A DNA stretch of 64,000 bases from JAVVHH01 sp965199585 (GCA_965199585.1 CBDASI010000002.1:2232001-2296000); one strand, 5' to 3'; shown: positions 51,944 to 60,760, counted from the stretch's first letter. A program made the numbers and translations. The notes: generated by a model from the letters alone, not told the origin.

Positions 51944-52956
51944 CCCTGCTCCACGTCGACGAGGTCTGGAAGCGCCGGGGCGACCGGGCGATCCTGCGGG
52001 GGGCGACGCTGGACGTGCCGGCCCAAGCGATCGTGGCGCTGCTAGGGCCGTCCGGCTGCGGCAAGACGACGCTGCTGCGGTTGATCGCCGGCTTCGAGGA
52101 GGCCGAGCAGGGCGAAATCACGCTCGACGGGCGGCGGTTGCAGGGGGCCGGCACCTACGTTCCGGCCGAACGGCGGCGGATCGGATACGTGCCGCAGGAG
52201 GGCACGTTGTTCCCGCATCTGACCGTCGCCGGCAATGTCGGCTTCGGGCTCAAGCGAGCTGAGCGGCGGGGGCCGCGCGTGACCTCCGCGCTGGCGTTGA
52301 CCGGGCTGTCCGGTTTCGAGGACCGCTATCCGCATCAACTCTCCGGCGGTCAGCAGCAGCGCACCGCGCTGGCGCGCGCCATCGTGCCGGAGCCGGCGCT
52401 TGTGCTGCTCGACGAGCCGTTCGCCGGGCTGGATATGGGGCTGCGGCGGTCAGTCTGCGCCGACGTAGTCGCCTTGCTGCGGCAGAACCGTTCGACTGCG
52501 ATCCTGGTCACGCACGATCCGCAGGAGGCGTTCATCAGCGCCGACATCGTCATGGTGATGCAGGACGGCCGCATCGCGCAGAGCGCCCCGCCGCAGGAGC
52601 TGTATCGCCGCCCGGTGACCCCAGAGGTGGCGCGGCTTACCGGCGAGGTGGTGCTGCTGCCGGGCAAGGCGCGGGGGGACATGGCCGAGACGCCGCTCGG
52701 CCCGGTGGCGCTGCATCCCAATACGCCGGAACGCGGCCCGGTCGAGATCATGCTGCGGCCGGACCAGCTGGTCTGCGTGGAGCCCGGCGAGGGCATTACG
52801 GCGGCGGTCAGCGCCACCGCGTTCCGCGGCGACCACACCGTCGTCACCGTCGCCTGCGGCGGCGCGCCGCTCGACCTGCCGCTGCGGCTGCGCTCGACGG
52901 CGCCGGAGCTGGTGCACTTGCGGATCCACGGTGCCTGCATGGCCTACCCGGCCTGA
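51940..52956 (+). CDS. fbpC: iron ABC transporter ATP-binding protein (FbpC-like)
   Basis: 338 residues. Walker A LLGPSGCGKTTLLRL, Q-loop VPQEGTLFPHLTV, signature LSGGQQQRTALARAI, Walker B LVLLDEPFAGLD, and H-loop VTHDPQEAF. A C-terminal TOBE-like part (residues 240-338) is present. ATG 51940 overlaps the permease stop (ATGA). Last gene of the iron importer; fur begins 120 bases downstream. Confidence 0.93.
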   Translation: MTLLHVDEVWKRRGDRAILRGATLDVPAQAIVALLGPSGCGKTTLLRLIAGFEEAEQGEITLDGRRLQGAGTYVPAERRRIGYVPQEGTLFPHLTVAGNVGFGLKRAERRGPRVTSALALTGLSGFEDRYPHQLSGGQQQRTALARAIVPEPALVLLDEPFAGLDMGLRRSVCADVVALLRQNRSTAILVTHDPQEAFISADIVMVMQDGRIAQSAPPQELYRRPVTPEVARLTGEVVLLPGKARGDMAETPLGPVALHPNTPERGPVEIMLRPDQLVCVEPGEGITAAVSATAFRGDHTVVTVACGGAPLDLPLRLRSTAPELVHLRIHGACMAYPA

Positions 52957-53076
52957 AGCGGGAAACTGCGGCTCGCCGAAGAGTTGGGCTTGCGTCCGGG
53001 CGCACATCCACGCACATCCTGAGATACGATGCACGGATCGGTCATGCGACAGCGCCAGGGCGGAGACGAGGACGAG

Positions 53077-53601
53077 ATGGAGCATGGTCTCCAGGCGCTG
53101 GACCGGCCGTCCGGCGCCGACCCGGCGACGCCGGCCAGCATCCGCGAGCATGCGGACGGGATCGAGCGCCTCTGCCAGGAGCGCGGCCTCAAGATGACCG
53201 GCCAGCGGCGCACCATCGCGCGCGTGCTGTCGGAGGCCGACGACCACCCTGACGTCGAGGAGCTGTATCGCCGCGCCTCTGTCCTGGACGATCGGATCTC
53301 GATCGCTACGGTCTACCGCACGGTGCGGCTGTTCGAGGAGAAGGGCATCCTGCAGCGCCGCGACTTCGGCAGCGGGCGTGCGCGCTACGAACCGGTGGAT
53401 CAAACGCCGCACTACCACTTGATCGACATCGAATCCGGCAAGGTGGTCGAGTTCCGCAGTGCCGAGCATGAGCGGCTGGTGCGCGCAGTGGCCGAGCAGC
53501 TCGGCTTCCAGGTGATGTCGCTTCGGCTCGAGGTGTTCGGCCGCAAGCTGCCCGAAGGCGCGCTGCCGGCGAGCAAGCTACGGCCCAAGCGGAACGGCTG
53601 A
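53077..53601 (+). CDS. Fur family transcriptional regulator with altered metal site
   Basis: 174 residues. Winged helix: RGLKMTGQRRTIARVLSEAD, HPDVEELYRRAS and ISIATVYRTVRLFEEKGI. Metal site 2 residues are kept (His57 in DDHPDV, Glu105 in RYEP, His114, Glu125), but the usual HHDH is PHYH (Tyr113 for Asp) and the DHRLELYG His is Leu149 in SLRLEVFG. No CxxC. Start: ATG 53077 has GAGG five bases upstream; earlier ATGs at 53029 and 53044 have none. Next to the iron ABC operon and coupled to dapA (TGATG). It may be a Fur, Mur or a divergent paralogue. Confidence 0.87.
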   Translation: MEHGLQALDRPSGADPATPASIREHADGIERLCQERGLKMTGQRRTIARVLSEADDHPDVEELYRRASVLDDRISIATVYRTVRLFEEKGILQRRDFGSGRARYEPVDQTPHYHLIDIESGKVVEFRSAEHERLVRAVAEQLGFQVMSLRLEVFGRKLPEGALPASKLRPKRNG

Positions 53602-54482
53602 TGTTCACCGGCCTGTCGGCATTCCCGATCACACCGGCCACGCCCGACGGTCGGATCGATACCGACGCGCTCCAGACGCTGCTCGCTCGTTTGGTCGAGG
53701 CCGGGGTCGACTCGATCGGATTGCTGGGCAGCACGGGCGCCTACCCATTCTTCTCGCGGGACGAACGGCATCGCGCCGTGTCGGCGGCGGTCGAGTGCGT
53801 GGCGGGCCGGGTCAGACTGATGGTGGGTATTGGCGCGCTGCGCACCGATGCGGCGGTCGCGTTGGCGACCGACGCCAAGGCGGCGGGCGCGGATGCCGGG
53901 CTGCTGGCGCCGGTGTCGTACACGCCGCTGCTCGACGCCGAGGTGATGGAGCATTTCCGCAGCGTTGCGTCGGCCGGGCTGCCGCTGTGCATCTACAACA
54001 ATCCCGGCACCACGCATTTCGACGTCTCGCCCGCGCTGGTGGGCCAGTTGGCGGCGGTGCCCGGAATCGTGGCCGTCAAGACGGGCGCGCCGGCCAGCGA
54101 GGCTGCAGGCCTCGTCGCCGACCTGCGCGCGCGGGTGCCGGCCGGGTTCTCGGTCGGCTTCAGCGTCGACTGGAATGCACCGGCGGCGCTGCTGGCCGGT
54201 GGTGACGCCTGGTATAGCGTGGTCGCGGGTATCTACCCGAAGATCTTCCTCCAACTCGCCCGCGCGGCGATGCGCCAGGACGCGGCGGAGACCCACCGGT
54301 TGCACCAGCAGCTCGAACCGATATGGCACCTGTCGCGAACCTACAGCAGCTTTCGCGTTGTCCACTTGGCAGCTTCCCGTGCCGGCATCGCCAACGCCGT
54401 GCCGCAGCGCCCGCTCCTGCCGCTTTCCGGTGCGGTGGCCGCCGAGGTCGAACGCGTGCTCGAAGAGTTGAACCTGGCCTGA
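53601..54482 (+). CDS. dihydrodipicolinate synthase (DapA) family protein
   Basis: 293-residue class I aldolase barrel. Schiff-base Lys in GIVAVKTGAPASE, Tyr in LCIYNNPGTTHFD, and GLLGSTGAYPFFSRDER in place of the GTTGE nucleophile-assisting loop. Because the GTTGE is GSTGA and the Arg block differs, it is probably not the housekeeping DapA but a pyruvate-type aldolase/lyase with another substrate. ATG shares a base with the regulator's TGA. Confidence 0.88.
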   Translation: MFTGLSAFPITPATPDGRIDTDALQTLLARLVEAGVDSIGLLGSTGAYPFFSRDERHRAVSAAVECVAGRVRLMVGIGALRTDAAVALATDAKAAGADAGLLAPVSYTPLLDAEVMEHFRSVASAGLPLCIYNNPGTTHFDVSPALVGQLAAVPGIVAVKTGAPASEAAGLVADLRARVPAGFSVGFSVDWNAPAALLAGGDAWYSVVAGIYPKIFLQLARAAMRQDAAETHRLHQQLEPIWHLSRTYSSFRVVHLAASRAGIANAVPQRPLLPLSGAVAAEVERVLEELNLA

Positions 54483-54488
54483 GCCTGA

Positions 54489-54537
54489 CCAACTCACTCG
54501 TTGTGGTGGGTTGAAGCCCACCCTACGGGTGAGTTGG
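54489..54537. repeat. nested inverted repeat with dispersed GGTGGGYTGAAGCCCACC core
   Basis: Outer arms CCAACTCAC (54489-54497) and GTGAGTTGG (54529-54537); inner arms GGTGGG (54505-54510) and CCCACC (54517-54522). It lies between the convergent dapA-like and marR genes, and its right arm encodes the last codons and stop of marR. The inner core recurs at 59674-59735. Probably also works as a terminator. Confidence 0.65.
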
Positions 54538-54981
54538 AGACGGTTCGAGGTTCTCGATCACCCGGCCCAGCAGGCGCACGAGATCGGCGCGCTCGGCATG
54601 GTTTAAACCCTGCAGCATACGTGCCTCCTCCTGCTCGGCCCGCGCCGTCAGCTCGGCGAAGACCTGCCGCCCGCGCTCCGTCAACCATACCGAGTTGACC
54701 CGGCGGTCGGACGGCGTCTGCCGCCGCTCCACCAATCCCTCCTCGGCCAGCCGATCGATGATTGCCACCAGGCTCGACCGTTTGAGTGACACCGCTTCGG
54801 CCAGGCGGCTCTGTGGCTGGCCGGGCTCGGTACCGATGATGGCCAACAGCCCGAGATAGCGCGCCGCGGAGCCATAGCAGCCGAGTTCGGCCTCGAAGCG
54901 CCGATAGGCCGCGATCTGCGCCACTCGCAGGCGATAGCCTACGGTTTCGCCGAGAGCACCAGGATTGAGATGGGTCGGCAG
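54523..54981 (-). CDS. MarR family transcriptional regulator (apparent CTG start)
   Basis: 152 residues. Winged helix LKRSSLVAIIDRLAEEGLVE with ERRQTPSDRRVNSVWLT wing, flanked by dimer helices. Sequence homologous to MarR proteins (ALGETVGYRLRVAQIAAYRR) begins well upstream of the only standard start, GTG 54924. No ATG, GTG or TTG is available above it, but CTG 54981 is in frame with AAGGA seven bases upstream. I adopt it. Divergent from the acyl-CoA synthetase operon 138 bases away, which it probably regulates, perhaps with an acyl-CoA or aromatic ligand. Confidence 0.87.
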   Translation of the reverse strand: MPTHLNPGALGETVGYRLRVAQIAAYRRFEAELGCYGSAARYLGLLAIIGTEPGQPQSRLAEAVSLKRSSLVAIIDRLAEEGLVERRQTPSDRRVNSVWLTERGRQVFAELTARAEQEEARMLQGLNHAERADLVRLLGRVIENLEPSPTHP

Positions 54982-55119
54982 CTTCGTTTCCTTACGCTTG
55001 ACAGCCGGCGAACTCCGGCCCGATTGTTCGACCGCCGAACATCAAAAGCGGCAAGACCGATCGTATCATGCCCGGGGAACGGGCCATCGGCCAGGGAGCG
55101 AGCGGAACGATGCCGAGGC

Positions 55120-56754
55120 ATGATCGTGGCGATTGAGGGCGACTTGTCCGTCTGGGCGGCCGAACCGTTCGGCGCAACCCTGCTCGACGAGACCATCGGT
55201 GGCATGCTCGACCGACAAGCGGCCCGCTTCGGCGCGCGGGAAGCGCTCGTGTTCCCCGAACTGGGCGTCCGCTGGACCTATGCCGAGCTGCGCGACCGGG
55301 TGGACCGCCTTGCGCGCGGGCTGATCGGTCTCGGCATCGAGGCGGGCGAGCGGGTGGCGGTGCTGTCGCCCAACTCGCCCGACTGGCTGTTGCTCGACTA
55401 CGCGCTGGCCAAGATCGGCGCCGTGCTGGTGACGGTCAACACCGGCTATCGGCAGCATGAGCTGGCGTATCTACTGCGGCAGGGCCGGGTCGCGGCGCTG
55501 TTCGCGGCAGCGGCCTATCGCGGCGCCGATTATCTCGCCATCGCCCGCGCGGCGCAGGAGACCGGGCTGCCGGAGCTGCGCCACATCGTCGAGATCGGCG
55601 GCGCCGCGTTCGACACGCTGCGGCGGGGCGAGGCGGTGGATCCATCGGTGCTGGCAGCGCGGCAGGCGGCGGTGCGTCCGCGCGACGTCGTGCAGATCCA
55701 ATATACCAGCGGCACCACCGGCGCGCCCAAGGGGGTGATGCTGACCCATCACGGCACGCTCAACAACGCCAAGCTGATGGGCGACCGCGCCGGCTTCGAC
55801 GAGACCAGCCGGTTGCTGGCGGTGATGCCGCTGTTTCATACCGCCGGCTGCGTCTGCAACGCGCTCGGCATGCTCGCCCAGGGCGGCGCCTTCGTCGGCA
55901 TGACCGCGTTCGACGCGCCGGCCGCCTTAGCGCTGATCGGGTCGGAGCGCATCACCGTCATCAACGCGGTGCCGACCATCTACCTGCGCCTGCTCGCGGA
56001 ACCCGGCGTGGCGGAGGGTGCCTACCGCGTGGCCTCGACGCTGAGGACGGCCTTCACCGGCGGCACCACGATCCCGCCGAGCATGCTGGTCGCGATGCGC
56101 GACGCGTTCGGCGCCGAGCCGATGGTCATCATGGGCATGACCGAGGCAAGCCCGCTGATCACACAGACCCGGCCCGAGGACGGCTTCGAGCGCAACAGCA
56201 CTTCCGCCGGCGTGCCGTTGCCGTTCACCGCGATCAAGATCGTCGGCGGCGACGGCGCACCGGTCCCACTCGGGGCGGCCGGCGAGCTGTGCATCCAAGG
56301 CTACGGCGTGACGCCGGGCTATTTCGACATGCCGGAGCGGACGGCGGAGGCGATCGACCCCGAAGGCTGGCTGCACAGCGGCGACCTTGCCACGCTCGAG
56401 GCGGACGGGACGCTGCGGATCGTCGGCCGCACCAAGGACATGGTGATCCGCGGCGGCGAAAACCTCTACCCGGCCGAGATCGAGAATTTGCTGATGCTGC
56501 ACCCTGCGGTCGAGCAAGCCCAGGTGGTCGGCGTGCCGGACCCCGAGTTCGGCGAGGAGGCGTTCGCCTTCGTGGTGCTGCGGCCGGAGGCGTCGATCAC
56601 GGCGGCGGATCTGCGCGAGTATGCCCGCGCCAGCTTCAGCCGGCATAAGGTGCCGCGCTACATCGAGCTGGTGGCCGAGTTCCCGCAGACCGCGAGCGGC
56701 AAGGTGAAGAAGTTCGAGTTGCGCGACCTCGCCCGCATCCGGGTGAACGCGTGA
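55120..56754 (+). CDS. AMP-dependent acyl-CoA synthetase
   Basis: 544 residues of the ANL superfamily. P-loop QYTSGTTGAPKGVMLTHHG, A5 motif MVIMGMTEASPLIT, A7 block WLHSGDLATLEADG, hinge RTKDMVIRGGENLYPAEIE and the catalytic Lys in PQTASGKVKKF. It activates a carboxylic acid (fatty or aromatic) to its CoA thioester. ATG 55120 or GTG 55126 (GAGG better placed) are the starts. First gene of the plus-strand operon with enoyl-CoA hydratase and SDR, divergent from marR. Confidence 0.91.
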   Translation: MIVAIEGDLSVWAAEPFGATLLDETIGGMLDRQAARFGAREALVFPELGVRWTYAELRDRVDRLARGLIGLGIEAGERVAVLSPNSPDWLLLDYALAKIGAVLVTVNTGYRQHELAYLLRQGRVAALFAAAAYRGADYLAIARAAQETGLPELRHIVEIGGAAFDTLRRGEAVDPSVLAARQAAVRPRDVVQIQYTSGTTGAPKGVMLTHHGTLNNAKLMGDRAGFDETSRLLAVMPLFHTAGCVCNALGMLAQGGAFVGMTAFDAPAALALIGSERITVINAVPTIYLRLLAEPGVAEGAYRVASTLRTAFTGGTTIPPSMLVAMRDAFGAEPMVIMGMTEASPLITQTRPEDGFERNSTSAGVPLPFTAIKIVGGDGAPVPLGAAGELCIQGYGVTPGYFDMPERTAEAIDPEGWLHSGDLATLEADGTLRIVGRTKDMVIRGGENLYPAEIENLLMLHPAVEQAQVVGVPDPEFGEEAFAFVVLRPEASITAADLREYARASFSRHKVPRYIELVAEFPQTASGKVKKFELRDLARIRVNA

Positions 56755-57563
56755 GCGCGCCGCATCTGCTGTCCGAGCTGCAGGACGGCGTCCTGCTGTT
56801 GACGCTCGACCGGCCCGCCGCGCGCAACGCGATTTCGCCCGAGCTGGCCTGCCGGCTGGCCGATGCGCTGCTCGCGGCGGCGACCGACGAGGCCGTCCGC
56901 GTGGTGGTGCTGACCGGGTCGGGCGACCGGGCGTTCTGCAGCGGCGGCGACCTGGCGCTGACGCTGCCGCTGATGACCGGCGCGCGGGCGCCGGCGGACG
57001 AGTGGGACCGGCGGTTGCTGGCCGATCCCGGTATCATCGATCGGTCGGCGCTGCGCCGCTTCGCGTTCGACAAGCCGGTGATCGCGGCCATCAACGGCGC
57101 CTGCCTCGCTGGCGGCATGGAGACGGTGCTGGCGACCGACATCCGCATCGCCGCGCCGCATGCCAGCTTCGGCCTGCCGGAGGTCAAGCGCGCGTTGATC
57201 CCGTTCGCCGGTAGCCTGGCGCGGCTGCCGCGGCAGGTCGCCCATTGCCATGCCATGGAGCTGCTGCTGCTCGGCGACAGCGTCGGCGCGGAGGAGGCGC
57301 TGCGGATGGGGCTGATCAACCGGGTCGTGCCGGCCGAGGAGGTGCTGCCGACCGCGATGGAGTTCGCGCGCCGGATCGCCGCCAACGGGCCGGTGGCGAT
57401 CCGCGCGGTCAAGCGCATCGTGCGGGAGGGCAGCGGGTTGCCGCTGGGCGCGGGCTACGACCTGGAGGATGCGGCCAAGGCGGTCGTTATGGCGACCGAG
57501 GATGCCCGCGAGGGGCCGCTCGCCTTCATGCAGAAACGCGCACCGGTGTATCGGGGACGATGA
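56751..57563 (+). CDS. enoyl-CoA hydratase/isomerase family protein
   Basis: 270 residues of the crotonase fold. CoA-binding LTGSGDRAFCSGGDLAL, oxyanion-hole AINGACLAGGMETVLATD, and FGLPEVKRALIPF, where the Glu in LPE matches one of the catalytic acids. GTG 56751 overlaps the synthetase stop (GTGA). Expected: hydration or isomerisation of an enoyl-CoA formed in this pathway. Confidence 0.91.
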   Translation: MSAPHLLSELQDGVLLLTLDRPAARNAISPELACRLADALLAAATDEAVRVVVLTGSGDRAFCSGGDLALTLPLMTGARAPADEWDRRLLADPGIIDRSALRRFAFDKPVIAAINGACLAGGMETVLATDIRIAAPHASFGLPEVKRALIPFAGSLARLPRQVAHCHAMELLLLGDSVGAEEALRMGLINRVVPAEEVLPTAMEFARRIAANGPVAIRAVKRIVREGSGLPLGAGYDLEDAAKAVVMATEDAREGPLAFMQKRAPVYRGR

Positions 57564-58471
57564 TGGTTCGATTGGACGGTAAAGTGGCGGTGGTCACCGG
57601 GGCGGGGCAGGGCATCGGGCTGCAGGCGTCTCGCGCGCTGGCGGCGGCGGGTGCGGCCGTGGTGGTCAATGACATCGAGGCGGCGCTGGCCGAGGCCGCG
57701 GTCGCCGGCATCGAGAAGTCGGGCGGCCGGGCCGCGGCAGCGGTGGCGGCGATCGGAACGGCCGAGGCAGCCGATCTCTGCGTCGAGACCGCGCTGTCCC
57801 GCTTCGGGCGCCTCGACGCGATGTGCTGCAACGCCGGCGTGCTGCGCGACCGGGTGCTGTGGAACACCGAGGACGCCGATTTCGACGCCGTCATCGCCAC
57901 CCATCTGCGGGGCACGTTCACCTGCGCGCGCGCCGCGATCCGGCATTTCCGCTCCAGGCCGGGCGGCGGGCGGCTGATCCTGGTGTCGTCCATCGCCGGG
58001 CAGCGTGGGAATTTCGGCCAGACCGCCTATGCCGCGGCCAAGGCCGGCATCGCCGCCTATGCCCGAACGTGGTCGATGGAAGGCGCCAAGGCCGGCGTCA
58101 CCGTCAACGCCATCGTGCCCAACGCGCTGACCCGCATGGTCGCCACCATGCCAATGTTCGCCGACGCCGCCGCGGCGGTCGAGCGCGGCGAGCCCGTGCC
58201 GGATACGCTGCGGGTCGGCATGGGCATGGGCACCGCCGCCGACGTGGCGCCGCTGTTCGTCTTCCTCGCTTCGGATCGCGCCGCTGCCATCACCGGCCAA
58301 TGCATCGGCATTGGCGGTGACCGGCTCTCGGTCTGGTCGCATCCGCAGGAGATCGAGGCCGCCTACCGGCCCGGCGGCTGGACCGCGGACGGCATCGCCG
58401 AGGCCTGGGGCAGCGAGATCGGCCAGACGCCGCAGAGCGTCGGCATCAACTTCGAAGGGGATGCGTCGTGA
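57560..58471 (+). CDS. SDR family oxidoreductase
   Basis: 303 residues. VAVVTGAGQGIGLQASRAL cofactor motif, CNAGVLRDRVLWNTED as in 3-hydroxyacyl-CoA/FabG-like dehydrogenases, Ser in LVSSIAGQRG and YxxxK in FGQTAYAAAKAGI. The C-terminus extends about 50 residues past a typical SDR (HPQEIEAAYRPGGW). ATG 57560 overlaps the hydratase stop (ATGA). Suggests oxidation of a 3-hydroxyacyl-CoA. Confidence 0.9.
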   Translation: MMVRLDGKVAVVTGAGQGIGLQASRALAAAGAAVVVNDIEAALAEAAVAGIEKSGGRAAAAVAAIGTAEAADLCVETALSRFGRLDAMCCNAGVLRDRVLWNTEDADFDAVIATHLRGTFTCARAAIRHFRSRPGGGRLILVSSIAGQRGNFGQTAYAAAKAGIAAYARTWSMEGAKAGVTVNAIVPNALTRMVATMPMFADAAAAVERGEPVPDTLRVGMGMGTAADVAPLFVFLASDRAAAITGQCIGIGGDRLSVWSHPQEIEAAYRPGGWTADGIAEAWGSEIGQTPQSVGINFEGDAS

Positions 58472-59661
58472 GGAAATTGCTGTTCGGGCTGCTGGCCGCC
58501 ACCGCGTTGAGCACGGCTCAGGCGCAAACTCCGCTGCGGATCGGCATGGAGGAGGATCTCAGCACCTCGATGGCGTCCGTTTACGGGCGGGGCGCCGTAG
58601 TGGCGGCGCAGATGGCGGTGGAGGATTTCGGCCCCGAGGTGATCGGCCGCAAGATCGAGCTGTTGACGGGCGACGGGCAAAGCAAGCCGGACGTGGCGAC
58701 CGCGCTGGTGCGCGAGTGGTTCGACAAGCAGGACGTGCAGATGGTGACCGGGTTGTCGAACTCGGCGATCGGGCTCGCGGTGCAGGCGATGGCACGCGAG
58801 AAGAACCGGGTCAGCATCATCACCGGGTCGGGGGCGCCGGAGATCACCGGGGCGCAATGCTCGCCCAACGGGTTGCATTGGGTCATCGACACCTACGCGA
58901 TCGATCACGCGGTGCCGGCGCCGCTGCTGGCCGAGGGCGATAAGACCTGGTTCCTGCTGTCGGTCGACATCACCATCGGCAAGGCGCTGGTGCGCGACAT
59001 CCTTCCGGTGCTGGCCGCCGGCGGGGCGACGGTGGTGGGACAGGCGGCGCATCCGCTTTTCACCACTGACATGTCGTCGCCGATCGTGGCGGCGCAGGCC
59101 TCCAAGGCGCAGGTGGTGGCGCTGATGAACGTCGGCGGCGACCTGGTGAATGCGGCCAAGCAGGCGAGCGAGTTCGGCGTCATCGCCGGCGGGCAAAAGC
59201 TGGCCGGGTTCTGGATGACGGTGACGGACGTGAAGGCGATCGGGCTGGACACGGCCAAGGGCATCTATTTCGCCGAGGCGTTCTATTGGGATCAGGACGA
59301 CGCGGCCCGGGCCTGGTCGAAGCGCTTCTTCGAGCGCGTCGGCGCCGAGCCGAACAGCTACCAGGCCGGCATCTACGGTGCGATCACGCATTACCTGAAG
59401 GCGGTGAAAGCTGCGGGTACAGCCGAGACGGCTGCCGTCATGGCCAAGATGCGCGACTTGCCGGTGCAAGACTTCATGACCCCTGGCGGCGGCACCGTCC
59501 GCCCCGACGGCCGCGTGGTCCGTCCGATCCAGGTGCTGCAGGCCAAGCAGCCCGGCGACAGCAAGGGCCCGTGGGACCTGGCTCGCATCGTGACGACGAT
59601 CCCTGGCGAGCAGGCGTTCCGCCCGCTCAGCCAGAGCGAGTGCCCGTTGGTGAAGCAGTGA
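58468..59661 (+). CDS. ABC transporter substrate-binding protein, LivK type
   Basis: 397-residue Peripla_BP_6 protein. Signal peptide LLFGLLAATALSTAQAQ; mature start TPLRIGMEEDLSTSMASVYG. IYFAEAFYWDQDDAARAWSK and EPNSYQAGIYGAITHYLKA are typical of aromatic/organic acid-binding members. GTG 58468 overlaps the SDR stop (GTGA). No permease genes; cargo is likely the acid activated by the synthetase. Confidence 0.91.
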   Translation: MRKLLFGLLAATALSTAQAQTPLRIGMEEDLSTSMASVYGRGAVVAAQMAVEDFGPEVIGRKIELLTGDGQSKPDVATALVREWFDKQDVQMVTGLSNSAIGLAVQAMAREKNRVSIITGSGAPEITGAQCSPNGLHWVIDTYAIDHAVPAPLLAEGDKTWFLLSVDITIGKALVRDILPVLAAGGATVVGQAAHPLFTTDMSSPIVAAQASKAQVVALMNVGGDLVNAAKQASEFGVIAGGQKLAGFWMTVTDVKAIGLDTAKGIYFAEAFYWDQDDAARAWSKRFFERVGAEPNSYQAGIYGAITHYLKAVKAAGTAETAAVMAKMRDLPVQDFMTPGGGTVRPDGRVVRPIQVLQAKQPGDSKGPWDLARIVTTIPGEQAFRPLSQSECPLVKQ

Positions 59662-59673
59662 TCCTGTTGGCGT

Positions 59674-59735
59674 GTGATGGTGGGCTGAAGCCCACCCGAC
59701 AACAGCCCGACGTAGGGCGGGCTTCAGCCCATCAC
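59674..59735. repeat. paired inverted copies of GGGCTGAAGCCC-core repeat
   Basis: Left copy 59674-59697 (GTGATGGTGGGCTGAAGCCC then ACCC) and right copy 59715-59735 in inverse orientation (GGGCGGGCTTCAGCCCATCA then C), with a 3-base insertion difference. Each has its own small hairpin. It fills the gap between the binding-protein stop and cobW start. Confidence 0.7.
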
Positions 59736-59740
59736 AGGGC

Positions 59741-60760
59741 ATGATGTTTCCGCTATCCCCCGAGGAGGACCGCCACCGACTGCCGGTAGCGGTGCTGTCC
59801 GGCTTTCTCGGCAGCGGCAAGACCACGCTGTTGAACCGCCTGCTGCAAGACCCGCGCATGGCCGACACCGCGGTCGCCATCAACGAGTTCGGCGAGATCC
59901 CGCTCGATCAGCATCTGATTGATCACGGCGAGGACAAGACCGTCGTCATGGCGAATGGCTGCCTGTGCTGCAATCTCGCCGGCGACATGGAGGATGCCGT
60001 CATGCGCATTTTCAGCCGCCGCGAGAGCGGGGCGATCCCGCATTTCGCCCGCTTGATCGTGGAGCCGTCCGGCCTCGCCGACCCGGCCCCGATCGCCCAG
60101 GCCATCCTCCGCCAGCCCACCCTGGCGCGCGTCATGCGGCTGGAGAGCATCGTCACCGTCGTGGATGCCGTGTTCGGCGTCCGTCAATTGGCCGAGCACC
60201 CCGAGGCCCGCCAGCAAGCCGCGCTCGCCGACACGATCGTCGTCACCAAAGCCGACCTTGCCGACCCGGCCCCGGCCATCGCCGCCCTGGGCGAGCGCAA
60301 CCAGTCGGCGCCGATCCACCAGGCGCTGCTCGGCGCCATCGACCCGGCCGACCTATTCACGGCCAGCTTCCTCGACCCGTCCGCCCCGCTGTCGCCGATC
60401 GCCGAATGGGTCGAGCGGCACGCGCCGCACACCCACTCCGCCGCAACCTCCATCTCTCTGATGGCTGACGCGCCCTTGTCGTGGCCGGCCTTCGACCGCT
60501 GGCTGCGCCAGGTCCGCACCGGGCATGCCGACGCGCTGCTGCGGGTCAAAGGCCTGCTCGCCATCGCCGACCGTCCTCGTCCGGTGGTGATCCAGGGCGT
60601 GCATCACGTGCTGCACCCGCCGGCCGAACTGCCGGACTGGCCGAGCGCGGACCGCCGCTCCCGTCTGGTGCTGATCCTGCGCGACCCCGCCATTGCCGCC
60701 GAGCTGCGTGCGAGTTGGGATCGCGCGCTCCCGTCCCTCATCGATATGGTGCCCGCATGA
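59741..60760 (+). CDS. CobW/ZNG1-like GTPase (COG0523)
   Basis: 339 residues. Walker A GFLGSGKTTLLNRLL (21-28), metal-binding CxCC in GCLCCNLAGDMED (Cys74, 76, 77), and TKAD for guanine. COG0523 GTPases deliver Zn, Co or other metals to client enzymes. The C-terminal part has HAPHTHS, a His-rich loop as often found. ATG 59741/59744; its stop overlaps the amidohydrolase ATG (ATGA). The neighbouring metal amidohydrolase is an obvious client. Confidence 0.92.
   Translation: MMFPLSPEEDRHRLPVAVLSGFLGSGKTTLLNRLLQDPRMADTAVAINEFGEIPLDQHLIDHGEDKTVVMANGCLCCNLAGDMEDAVMRIFSRRESGAIPHFARLIVEPSGLADPAPIAQAILRQPTLARVMRLESIVTVVDAVFGVRQLAEHPEARQQAALADTIVVTKADLADPAPAIAALGERNQSAPIHQALLGAIDPADLFTASFLDPSAPLSPIAEWVERHAPHTHSAATSISLMADAPLSWPAFDRWLRQVRTGHADALLRVKGLLAIADRPRPVVIQGVHHVLHPPAELPDWPSADRRSRLVLILRDPAIAAELRASWDRALPSLIDMVPA

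Noticed and set aside
54998..55030. Promoter with TTGACA at 54998-55003
   Set aside because: Perfect -35 hexamer but no acceptable -10 at 16-18 bases; the marR ribosome site overlaps nearby.
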